Assembly: GCA_002245135.1 (NCBI GenBank) | Contig: NGBS01000930.1 | Span: 1-35,337, forward strand | Source of the DNA: Proteromonas lacertae | Lineage: Eukaryota > Sar > Bigyra > Opalinata > Proteromonadidae | Direction: 5' to 3' | DNA: 35,337 nucleotides | Shown here: positions 1 through 10,239 of the stretch, one piece after another | Layout: every line of letters begins with the position of its first letter | How positions within the stretch are numbered: the first letter of the stretch is position 1 | Translations under genes and position numbers: made by a program | Notes under the pieces: model-generated | What the model was told of the DNA's origin: nothing | Databases searched by the model: none | What the model saw: only the letters and a program-made list of their open reading frames with translations

Positions 1-597
1 AACAAAGATCCATTGATATTCGAAAGAATGTGTCACATTATATTTGAAAATAATGCTTATACTGACTATAATTCAGATAAAAAAAGATTTCCAGTTAATC
101 TACCTGAATATAGATTAACTTATAGAGAAATGGATAAATTCCTTAATTATCTTGATCATGGTGAGAAATATAGGATTAAAAACTCAGATATTAAAGAAGG
201 AGAACTTGTAAGTGGTATAAAAGTAAATAAAAATGGTATAACTGTAATAGAAGAAGGAATAATAAAAGACTGTAAAATAGTAGATGGAAATATGACTAAG
301 AGTTATACTAGAATTAAAAATTGTGAAATCACAGATTTGAGTATAATGATTAAAAGAAAGAAGATGATAAGATTAGTTGTCTTATTGCAGAAGGTGTAAT
401 AACAGAAGGAGATATATTTGATGGTATTTATGTGGATTTTGGAAGAATAATTAATTTTCCAGCAATAGATTCATGTATTATTAACAAGTATAATATAAAT
501 GGAGTTCAAATGACAATTTCGAAGGAGCATAAGACTAAAAATACTTTAATAGCATTTCTAAATTATATTATTATTATTTACTGTATAGATGTTGTAT
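1..597 (+). pseudogene. Unrecognised gene, 5' partial, broken
   Basis: The frame is open from the first base of the window, so the gene begins outside it. The visible part starts NKDPLIFERMCHIIFE and runs about 130 residues. A further coherent stretch (LIAEGVITEGDIFDGIYVDF) follows in another frame up to about 597. The middle shows a short-period pattern of I/V, G/N and C residues (GIIKDCKIVDG, IKNCEITDLS), which resembles the rungs of a beta-solenoid. That is a structural guess, not a family assignment. The gene looks broken once in the visible part. It lies upstream of the ATPase-USP gene on the same strand, but no link is shown. I do not recognise a family. Confidence 0.45.
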
Positions 598-669
598 AGC
601 TATCATAAATCGCATATAATCGACAATCTGAAAAGACTAAATATGAAGATGAATAAGAATAAGAATAAG

Positions 670-1945
670 AAAGACAAAAATAATGATAAGATATTTTTGC
701 AAATGCTTTATATGATAATGGCTATATCCCAAAGAATAAAAAGAAAGAGATAATAGATAGTATGGATAAAGAAAAGAGAATAATTTTGAGAGTTATGTAT
801 GATATTAATATTTATATATATAATTATATAGTTTTTGATTAATGAACTTTATCATAGGGGATATAAAAACATATATGACGAAAAGTTTATAAAAAGATAT
901 TTAAATAGAAGAGATAGTGATACAAATACTTATAATGCATATTTGAAAGATAATAATGAATTGAAAAAGAAAACCCAACAATTGGTTACTAAAAATAAAC
1001 AATTAGTTACTAAATACAAACAATTGGAAAAGAAAAATCAATCAAAAGATGAAGTAACTATGAAATTGGAAAAAGAAGTTGTAGTGTTGGAAAAAGAATG
1101 TAAAATATTAAAGGGTAAAACAGAATTAATAGATGAACTTGAAAAAAAATAAAGAAATAAAAGAAGAGATAAAAAAAACAAAAAATAAGATTGATGAAAA
1201 ACATTCTGCCATTAAAAGAAAAAGAAATATCAAAAAAGCAGTGGAAAAGGAAATGAAAGAAATGAAAAGATGATGATAAAGATCAAGAAGCAGAAGATGA
1301 AATTAGAACCAAATAAAAAGATTAAAAACTATTGAAAATAATGAAGTGAATAATAATAATAATATTCCATCAATAGAAATGGAAATAATCCACCAAAAAG
1401 AAAAGGTAGTAATGTCGAATCATCAATCCCTAGTAAAATTAATAAAGTTACTGATGATAAAGTTGTTGAAGCAGTAACAGAGATAAAAGATATTGTTATT
1501 GATGATAGAATCTTACATGATTTAGATGATTATTTGATTGATGTGATATACCATGATAAGAAAAATAAAAAAAATATAGAATTTATGAAGAATGAAATAA
1601 TTAATGTATATATATTATGTTATTATTATTATTATAGTCAATTAAAGAAGAAATCAATTCAGGTATTGATAATGAAGATATTATTAATCAATTGGATAAA
1701 TGTAATCCAATATTCAATATTGTGTTATTCATTACAATCACAATGAAGTAACATCACCACTTGAAGATGGTGATACTGGATTTGGACACTATGGAATATT
1801 CCAAGATAAAATAGTCGAAGAAATGAAGAAAACTTAACAATTGGATGAAATGAAATCAAATGCTGAAAAAGATGAGGAAAAAAATGTAGCACAAAAATTA
1901 ATAATGTCAATAAAATCGGAAAAGATTAAGATTTTCTACTTATAA
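670..1945 (+). pseudogene. Broken coiled-coil protein gene, unrecognised
   Basis: Several adjacent plus-strand coding stretches have one composition: Lys/Glu-rich coiled coil. One reads ELKKKTQQLVTKNKQLVTKY with repeated KQL heptad-like units. Later stretches (VVEAVTEIKDIVIDDRIL; INQLDKCNPIFNIV) suggest a globular C-terminal part. An intron is well supported at 1606-1637 (32 nt, GTATAT...ATAG), because the frame continues across it in phase 0. The stretches lie in different frames with stops between them, so the gene is probably broken in several places or misassembled. It ends just before the start of the gene at 1947. No family is recognised, and a role as an effector N-terminus or a neighbour of the ATPase gene is only inference. 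Confidence 0.4.
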
Positions 1946-1946
1946 T

Positions 1947-4900
1947 ATGAATTCTGATGAATTGAATAAATTTTTATTATACCAAAAGAATGAAGAAAAA
2001 TTGCACTTGATTATAGATAACAAAGAAAATATAACTACAATAGAGTTCAATTTTACAGGATGTTTAAATCCATCAGTAAATATAATAGATTATGAGATTG
2101 AGGAAAAAAAGATAAAACATAATTATACAATATGTGAAACGATAATAAATAAACAAAGAATGAAAATAGTACACGAAGAGATGAAAGAACAATGCAATGA
2201 TATTGAAGATGAAGCTCAAAGAGTTATTGAAGGATGGAGAAATCTAGATAAGAAGTTAGTATTAGACTATGATAAATCAAACGTATCTGACTTGAAAAAA
2301 AATATTAAAAAATTTAAAAGATATTTTAAAAATAAAGAAAAAGATAATAAGGCAAAAGAAGTAAATAAAGTTAATGAAGAAGTTGTAAATGAATTAAATA
2401 AAAATGAAATAGAGAAAGCAAAATATAATTTAAATACTATTAATGCAAGTCTAGAAGCTTATAGCAAAGGCCATCCAAGTATATATATATATATATTAAT
2501 TATATAAATAATAGTTACAAACTCTTTATGTAAAGTGTTTGGAGATTCAATTCCAGTATATTATTCTAATAATAAAACAATAGAAATTGGATGTGATATC
2601 TATCAATATCCTAATAGAATAGTTTATGTTAGAGATGTTTATACAGAAATATGGGGAGAATTAAAGAAAGAAATCTTGAAGTATAAACTAAAGAATACTG
2701 ATAGAAACGATGTAGAAAGTCTCAAAATTTTTTGTGATGAATTATATAATAGAAAAGTTACAGATGATGAGGCAAAAATAGAACATCAAAAGATTATAGA
2801 CAATCAGCTGTATAATAAGAAATTAAGAATATTGTTGAGAGGAAATCCAGGTTGTGGAAAGAGTTCATTTGTTATCTATCTTCTAAATAGAATAATAGAA
2901 TTAAATGGAAGAATGAAAAACAAAAAGATTACTGTATGTGTACTTAAAGCAAAAGATGGAGGTTGTGATAAATATGATTTAAAACTTGGAAAAGTAGAAC
3001 ATGATAGTAAAAATAATAAAGATTCTGTTGATATTGTAATAAGTGATTCTTATGATGTTACAGATAATGATCCTAAAGGCAATATTTTCTTATATGTCAC
3101 TTCACCAGATCATAATAATTATAAATCAATTAAACAAAATTCTGATAATAATCATGTAATTTACCGTTTTATGGATGTATTTAGTAATGATGAAATAAAG
3201 GAATGGGAAGAAAAATGTTTACCAACTGAACTGAAAGATTCAATTTTAAAAAATGGATATAATCAGAAATATGGAAATGTTCCAAGACATATCTATTATG
3301 CTGCGATATATAGTGTTTGTTATGATGAAGATTATTGGGATAATATTTATTCAAAAGGCATTAAAAGAATAGTAGGTAAACTTGGTTATATGAAATTTCT
3401 AAGGACATATATATATCCATGTGATAAAGATGAAAATTTAATCACAAGAATGTCATCATTTGATAGTACATTATGCCATTATATAGTGAAGTATTCTATT
3501 CCATTTAAAGAAGGTACAACAACCAAATGTTATGATAGAATCAATAAACATGAGATGGAATTTATATCAGATGAAGTATTCGATTATATATATGACTGTG
3601 TAAAACATAAAGCTGGAGAAGGAGATATTAAGGAAATTCAAAATCGATTTAAGGACTTATATCATAATAATGTGAATGATGAATTTATGTTGTATTTATT
3701 CAAAGAGTTAGTTTGGTATAACTGTTTAAATAATGCAGGTTTGATAAAAGTTAAAAAGAGTAAAGAAAAGAAAATTAAAAATGTGACTATAGAAATTATT
3801 CCAGATTCTAAATTACAAATATTTGTAGATTTGTTTGAAGGAGATATTTATACTACTAAGAGGAAAAATGTATATTTACTTCATTTAGCAACACTAAAGA
3901 ATAGAGAAATGATTTATCTATTAAATAATTGTTTCATTCATGTAATAAATAATAAACGAGAAGTATTGGATTGTGATGATCTTGTTAAAGAATGTATATG
4001 TGGTTTGAAGAAAAATATGAGTTTTAAAAGATTGTATTATATTACAGTATCCAATGATGATACACCTGAATCATCACCTTTTATATCAAAAGCAACTGTT
4101 TCACATTATATAGGTGATACTACCATCGGAAATACAAATATTACATATTGTAAATCAGTATTTAAAGAATTAGTATATGAAAGTAATTTCGATGTTGAAA
4201 TTCAAAAAGATCTACCTATAACATTTGATTTAAAAAAGAAGAGTAATACAGAGAAAGAGAAGAATAAAAGGATAATTAAAATATCAAAACTATCTCAACC
4301 ACAACAGTCACAGTCACAAGTTCAATCACAAGTTCAATCACAAGTTCAATCACAAGTTCAATCACAACAGTCACAACATCTACCAAACCCAGAAGAACAA
4401 GAAATACCTGTTTATACTACAGCTGATACATGTAGTATAAAGAATTTGGGTAATACTTGTTACATGAACTCACTATTACAATGTTTAGCTCATGTTATAC
4501 CAATACGACATTTCTTCAAAAATCAATATCATATCCATGATGTGGAAAGCATAGATGATCATGTTATTTTAGCCAATTCATTTACTTCTATATTTAGTGA
4601 TGTATGTGAAAAAAGAAATAAAATTATTAGAAAGAAAAATCAGCACCTTTTAGCATTTATGAATGCATTATTATTGTTTAAAGGAAAAGATGGAAAAAAC
4701 TTTGAAGCTAATATACAACAAGATCCATGTGATTTATTGGAGTTACTAGTAAATAATTTCAATGAATTCCAAAAACTATTTAAAGTTCATCCATTATTAA
4801 ATTCGATGGATGATAATATGGATATATTTCATTTTGAATTTAATGAAGTGTTGGTTTTTCGAAACTATTTAAATATCAGTGATATATTTGAAACTATGGA

Positions 4901-5180
4901 AGAAAAAAAATATATATATGTAATTAATAGTGATAGTGTAAAGACACTGTATGATTTAAAAGGAATGACATGTTATTTAGGTGGTTTAAATAGTGATAAA
5001 AAAGACTCATCTGGTCATTACGTTGCTCTTTGTAAAACTACTGATAGTGATAATGAATGGTATGTATTTGATGATAAGAAAATAATGAAGTTGTCTGATA
5101 TAAAGAATAAGCCTAATAATCTGTATGTATCTTATCGACCAACTATGCTGTTTTATCAGTTAAGGAAAGAAAATAATTAA
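1947..5180 (+). CDS. Crinkler/RHS-type P-loop ATPase fused to ubiquitin-specific protease
   Basis: Two exons, 1947-2478 and 2515-5180, are joined by a 36-nt intron (GTATAT...ATAG). The phase fits and gives 1065 residues. Residues 1-180 are a charged, partly coiled header. At about 287 is a P-loop (RGNPGCGKSS), followed by a Walker-B-like strand (VDIVISDSYD), a strand ending in SP (FLYVTSPD) and the motif YGNVPRHIYY. This order is that of Crinkler/RHS-type NTPases. A Gln/Ser linker (QVQS repeats) follows. Residues about 812-1063 match a USP deubiquitinase. The Cys box is NLGNTCYMNSLLQCL with the catalytic Cys near 823, and the His box is SGHYVAL near 1010, followed by WYVFDD. The USP domain is compact, about 250 residues. 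The protein probably removes ubiquitin under control of the ATPase module, but its target and location are unknown. The start is the first ATG after an in-frame TAA at 1911. The main doubt is whether further exons lie upstream. Confidence 0.8.
4302..4380 (+). repeat. Coding tandem repeat (12-bp unit) in ATPase-USP linker
   Basis: The unit CAAGTTCAATCA occurs four times in tandem, flanked by CAGTCA and CACAACAG variants. It encodes a Gln/Val/Ser linker between the ATPase and USP modules. The near-perfect units imply recent slippage, so the linker length probably varies between alleles. Confidence 0.85.
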
Positions 5181-5273
5181 AAAATGAAGAAATGGAGAAT
5201 GGTATTTTATGAAGTAATAATCATAAATATCTATTATATAATTATTATATGAAAATAATTATAGGGTTTTATA

Positions 5274-5420
5274 CAGGGTTGTATAAATCGGTTTGAGTAT
5301 GAACTTCTGTTGGTCAAACATATCAAACTAAATGTATTAAAATCCACTTTATTCCTTGTTTGTTGTTATTTGTAGCATATAAATTACTATAAAATACAAG
5401 ATACTACTTTGTTCTTATAT
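5274..5420 (+). repeat. Left inverted repeat of the 5274-10120 segment
   Basis: Begins CAGGGTTGTATAAATCGGT and pairs with the reverse complement of about 9955-10120. Similarity to the right arm fades near 5410-5420. Confidence 0.8.
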
Positions 5421-6029
5421 TTTGCTTTTCAATTTTAAGTTAGTATTGTCAAACAAAAGATTAATGACATAATTTCTTAATCTATTTCTTTTTTATTCTA
5501 ATATTTACTTCTGAGCTATAAGTCGTAATTTATTACGGTTTTTATTACATATATAAAAATAATATCAATTACCATTATCCTCTTCTATTTTCACTTCTTA
5601 ACAAATATTTATAGATATTTACTTTTATTATTCTTAATAATTTGACATAGATAAATTTGATTAAATACACCTCTACAAATGTTTCTAACATTATCAGAAG
5701 TTAAATTAAATAGCATAGATTGTACTGATATCAAAATAATTCACTCTAAATGATTGTAAGCGTGAAAATATAGGAATGTAATGAAATAGTATTACTCATT
5801 TGAAAATATAAAATGAAATTACAAGAATAGTAAATACTCATGATTTTATGTTATGTACATGATTTTATGATTAGAAACACATAATACATAAGAGGTCAAT
5901 TAATAGTAACTAGAGGCAACTGTCGGCCCTACTTCAGATAGGTTTTACTGTGATTGATTTATACAACTTTTGTTTATCAAAATATCACCAATATTCAGAT
6001 AATCCCATATATTTGTTTTTCAACAACAC
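5421..6029. other. AT-rich stretch without a gene
   Basis: About 600 bp of AT-rich DNA with no coherent reading frame on either strand. A short, less AT-rich piece near 5905-5950 (AACTGTCGGCCCTAC) stands out but matches nothing I recognise. Confidence 0.5.
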
Positions 6030-6345
6030 CTGTCTTTCCATCTTTACATAATATATAAGCAGTCATTGAATAAAAAAGTTACTGGCAATTCACCAGTAGC
6101 TGGATATGTATTGGATATTACTTGAAGATAAACATTTGTATAATAAATTCTATTAAGATTTCTTTCATCAACTACATATAATGTTTCTTTCATTAATTCA
6201 GATGGTGTTTCACTGAATTTACCTTCACTGAATGTTATACCAGCTGGTAAAGCAGGATAATCAGGTAAAATCCATTCTAACACATTATATTTAATGTTAG
6301 GTGTTAAATCAAATGTTCTATCAATATACAAATTATTCTTTTTTA
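6030..6345 (-). pseudogene. Fragment of an Ig-like (putative He_PIG type) surface protein
   Basis: A minus-strand open stretch of about 95 codons contains YPALPAGITFSEGKFSETPS. This has the pattern LPxGLxF-(x)n-GxISGTPxE of cadherin-like or putative Ig domains found in large surface proteins of bacteria and protists. It lacks a proper start and flanking exons, so I read it as debris of a larger gene. The domain assignment rests on this one motif. Confidence 0.4.
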
Positions 6346-6360
6346 GTTGGATAAATTAAT

Positions 6361-6685
6361 GTTCCTAGAACGAATGTGAAATTCGATTGTTATAAAGCTA
6401 ATATGGATATCATATCAAATTTAGTAAGAACAGTTGCATTTATTACAACACCAAAGAATTATCAAAATACAATAATCTCAATTACATCGAATATCTTATA
6501 ATCTAATGCTTTTAAAAATGATTTATATTCATCTTCACCTGATATGGCTTATTCCTATGTAATTGTAAGACAAACTGATATTTAAGAAGAACCACAAACT
6601 AGATCAGCTGCTAGTAAGACTGGAGAAGTAATTTGTATTTCATTTGATTATTTACAGAATCAATATTTCATATTTTCTCTATAAT
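6361..6685 (+). pseudogene. Eroded coding fragment, unrecognised
   Basis: On the plus strand a single frame keeps protein-like composition for about 105 codons (VPRTNVKFDCYKANMDIISN; SSPDMAYSYVIVRQ), interrupted by a few TAA codons. It has no start and I recognise no family. It is probably a fragment of a host gene lodged beside the LRR gene. Confidence 0.3.
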
Positions 6686-6689
6686 ATTA

Positions 6690-7648
6690 ATATAAATTGT
6701 TATATCAAGAGAAAAATAAGAAAAGAATAATATGAAACGGACATAATTTCAATTAAAAATTAAAAATCAATTATATCAATATATATAAAGTCAATAATTC
6801 ATTCTTCACTTTATAAATATTTGTTAGTCTATATTTTATAATTATAAGCTGTAATTATCTTCTTATCTGTTCGTTATGTGTTTGTGTAGTGTAGTAGAAT
6901 GTTTATAAGTTCAATACAGAGAATATGTGATAAATAATGTATGATTAAAATAATTGTTAAATATTGATATAATAAGATATATAGTTAGTGATTAAATGAA
7001 AGTACTACTTTAATGTTAAGAATGAGTATAATTTGACAAATTTAAGTAATGTTGAACTTGTTGGTATGGTAATAGTGGTAGTGCATTAAGAAGGGATACA
7101 AATTATGAAAAATATTTATCAAGGTGCTGTATGAATAGCTTTATTGGATGGTTGAAGTGGTTTAATTAGTGTAAAGATGATGAGAATGCAAGTAGATATC
7201 ATTTATGAAGTAGCATTTATGAAATGAGATCGAGATTATGAATTATTAGTGTTATCATCAGAAAACCTCATCAATTCTCATCTACAGGTCATATCAATTC
7301 CTTTCAAGTGAATATGTAGGATGAAATGATGAGACAAGTTGAAATGAATGACTGTTTATTAAATTCCTATATCAAGTTAAGTATATTTAGTAATAATTAT
7401 ATTTAATAGTTTCATCACCTGATAATAAGAGTGTTTCAGTAGTTATACCTATATCAATATCCATGCTGTGATAGAATTGAAAGGAATATTGATCTATTTA
7501 GAAGTAGAAGGATTTACAATAAAAAAATTCATTCACTTCAAAATCCAACATAAATTATATTGGATTTACCTAATTTTATGTAATTTACACGTCACTTTAA
7601 TCAATTTTTTTTTTCGTTTTTTGTTTTTACATTTGCATTCCTGGAGCG
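6690..7648. other. Mostly non-coding stretch upstream of the LRR gene
   Basis: No intact gene. Between about 7085 and 7320 a plus-strand frame has coding-like composition (SVKMMRMQVDIIYEVAFMK) but contains several TGA codons, so it looks like an old fragment. The last 100 bp before 7649 are T-rich and may hold the LRR promoter. Confidence 0.4.
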
Positions 7649-9403
7649 ATGAATATTGTAAATGAATCGAGCAATGTTAGTATAGGAGATGATGACAGAG
7701 TGAATAGAAGTGATTCTGAGAGTGATGATAATTGTACTAGTATATTTATTAATGAAATTGATATGGAAAGTTCCGATGAAGGTGAATGCGCAAGCTTTAA
7801 AAGGAATTGCAAAATAAAAATAAGTATAAAATTAAAAGTATACTTTGAGTAGACTGTTGTGAAAATGTATTGGAAAGTGATAATATGTTCAAATATCCCG
7901 TGAATGGAAGTGATACGAGTGAAGTTAGTTTAAAGTGTGTGTTAAAATCAGCTAAAGAAACTGGTAGTGCTGAGTGTGAGTGTTTTAAAGATATTGAAGA
8001 GAAAAGTTATGAAAATGTGAAAAAGATAACAATAGAATGTATAAATATATATTATTTAATAATAACTAAATAGTCACAAATCGATGTGATAAATGCATAG
8101 AATGTTTAAATAGTGTATTGAAGAAGTGTAAAAAAGTAGAACATATATCGTTACATCATTTTTACTATAAGAATGGTTATATTAAATCGTTATTTGAAGA
8201 TGTAGATTTCTCCAATATAAAAACGCTTGAATTATATAATGTTGTAACATTAGATGAAAGTGCCAATATTGGTGATGAATTGAAAGATAAAATGAATGAG
8301 TTAAAGAATATAAAGAATATTCGTTTTGATGCAATATCGTATAGAAGTGTAGAAAATATCTTCAGTTTATTATCAAATAAAGATAATGTAGAAAGTATTG
8401 AATTGGCTAATATTGGAATAAAAAATGATAAATTATGTGATGAGATTAGCAAATTCCAAAATCTAAAGAGATTTAATTTCAGTGATAATCCTATAAAGAG
8501 AAGTATAATGGTTGATTTAATAAGAAAACTTCCAAGTGGAATTGAAACAATAAATTTTGATGAATTATATAATTTATATGATGTAGATGATGAAAATGAG
8601 ATAGTGAGTAATGGAACCGAAGCATTAATAAAAAGAGATAACCAAAATTTAAAAAGACTTAGTTTGAGAAACAGCAGTGGATATATAAAAAGTGTTCATA
8701 TAATAATTGATAATTTAGACAAGTTTAGTGAATTGATCGAATTTCGATTCGATTATAATCGAGTTAGTGGATTAGATATAAATAAATTATGTATAAATCT
8801 AAAGAAATTAAAAAATTTAGAAGTTGTCAGTTTAATGAAATGTAATATGTGTGATAAGCCATTTGAAGAGTTATGTAAGAGTTTATGTGAAGTTGCAAAG
8901 TTAAAAGAATTATATATAAGTGGTAATACAATAAGTGATATAAATCCATTAATTGATAGTATTAACAAATATAAATGTTTAGAATACTTATGTGTGTGTG
9001 GAGAAAAACTAAAATGTGAAGATATAACTAAATTGCTAAATAATATATCGAAGTTAGATAAGTTTAAAAGAATGAAATTTGATAGTATATATATAATTTA
9101 TAATTATTATATGTAGAAATAAAATTAAGTAAATGCAAATTTATTGACTTAGAAAAGAAAGTAGAAAAATTGAAGAAAAAGAATATAGAAATTATATATG
9201 AAAAAGTAAAAATAACTGATAATAAAGATAAATTAAAATATAATATAGAATATATACAATCATATCGAAGTGGATTTATGGATGGATTTTGTGGTTTAAG
9301 TTATGAAGATAACTACTATAAGTATGGTACTAAAGAAAGTATAAATGGATTTTATGATGGTTATGATGATGGTGAAGAATATAAAGAAGAAAGTTTAAAC
9401 TAA
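7649..9403 (+). CDS. Leucine-rich-repeat protein, four exons
   Basis: Exons 7649-7823, 7853-8038, 8074-9084 and 9117-9403 are separated by introns of 29, 35 and 32 nt (all GTAT...TAG). The phases agree at every junction and give 552 residues. Residues 1-60 are acidic and Ser-rich (DDDRVNRSDSESDD). A Cys/Lys-rich stretch follows (NRCDKCIECLNSVLKKCKK). Roughly residues 135-455 form RNI-like leucine-rich repeats, with units such as NLKRFNFSDNPI, NLKRLSLRNSSG and KLKELYISGNTISDINPL. A Lys-rich coil leads to a Gly/Tyr/Asp-rich tail (FMDGFCGLSYEDNYYKYG). There is no signal peptide or membrane segment, so it is probably an intracellular recognition or scaffold protein. The gene is intact although it lies among gene debris between inverted transposon-like ends. 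The start is the only suitable ATG, and a further upstream exon cannot be excluded. Confidence 0.8.
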
Positions 9404-9479
9404 TTACTATTATTATATTAATGTCTACATATGTTTTTTTGTTTTATTAATTATTTTAAAGTTGAGTTAGGCAAAGGAC

Positions 9480-9830
9480 TTCCTTTAATGTTTTGTCATA
9501 AAGTACCTAATGCACAATAATCACCTACTGGACATAATAAACTTTCTTTCTTCTACAATTATTAAACCATTCTTATCACATAAATAGCCATCAGCACATT
9601 CTTTAATAAGGTGAAGATCAACCAGGATATGGACATATGTTGTAAAAATCACATTCTGTACAAAATCTATTAGAAATACCATTAGTATCAAGTCGAAAAG
9701 TACTAGTGGATATGCAGTTGGTAATACTGAACCACTTGGACAATAATAACCTGAACTACATTCACCTGATGGTTCAGTTAATCCTTGTAAATCTTGTCTC
9801 AACCATCAGAATATTTTATACATATTGTAT
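9480..9830 (-). pseudogene. Fragment of a GCC2/GCC3 cysteine-rich surface protein
   Basis: Minus-strand translations give CSSGYYCPSGS, CADGYLCDKNG and, in another frame, CPVGDYCALGT. The spacing CxxGYYCPxGS is the signature of the GCC2/GCC3 (ephrin-receptor-like) cysteine repeats abundant in large secreted or membrane proteins of protists. The stretch is broken by at least one frame change, has no start, and is flanked by non-coding DNA. It is best read as a relic of a host gene. Confidence 0.6.
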
Positions 9831-9954
9831 ATGACTGCTTCATTGGCCAGTGACCTGCAGTAACTATTAGCTAATATAACGAATAATCCTCTAGCTTTAC
9901 TATTAAATTTTAGAGGAGTTAGAGGAATATAGCTCATAAAAAGATGTTTAAGGA

Positions 9955-10120
9955 CGAAGTATTATCCTATATTTTATAGTAATTTATATGCTACAAATAG
10001 CAACAAGGAATAAAGTAGATTTTAATACATTTAGCTTGATATGTTTGACCAACAGAAGGTCAAGACCAAACCGATAGTTTCAACCACATATCCATATGCA
10101 GACCTACTTATACAACCCTG
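9955..10120 (-). repeat. Right inverted repeat of the 5274-10120 segment
   Basis: Read on the minus strand it begins CAGGGTTGTATAAGTAGGT and then matches 5274-5420 through TTCTGTTGGTCAAACATATC. It carries an internal extra piece near its outer end. Confidence 0.8.
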
Positions 10121-10239
10121 AATGTAATTGTATTTAATTATTTTCACTCATATTTTATCCCATCATATATCTATCAAACTTTAATAATGATTTAATATTG
10201 CCACTCTTGTAGCAAATATTACCCAAAGAGATATACTCC

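Larger units (their letters stand above)
5274..10120. mobile_element. Segment bounded by hAT-like inverted repeats, carrying an LRR gene
   Basis: The left end begins CAGGGTTGTATAAATCGGT at 5274. The right end, read on the minus strand from 10120, begins CAGGGTTGTATAAGTAGGT. The similarity runs inward about 150 bp on each side and includes TTCTGTTGGTCAAACATATC and TAGCATATAAATTACTATAA. The right arm has roughly 40 bp extra. CAGGG is typical of hAT ends, and the same end sequence bounds the hAT remnant at 17185-18270. No transposase is visible inside, and the flanking 8-mers (GTTTTATA left, AATGTAAT right) do not form a target duplication. The segment could be a non-autonomous element that captured host DNA. 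It could equally be two separate solo ends in opposite orientation with ordinary DNA between them. Confidence 0.55.

Noticed and set aside
4302-4380. Tandem 12-bp repeats as a possible CRISPR-like or minisatellite locus
   Set aside because: There are no spacers. The units are in frame within an intact gene and encode a Gln/Ser linker.
5274-10120. A Polinton-like or other virus-like element between the inverted repeats
   Set aside because: There is no capsid, polymerase, integrase or packaging ATPase frame. The ends begin CAGGG as in hAT elements, and the only intact gene is an LRR gene.
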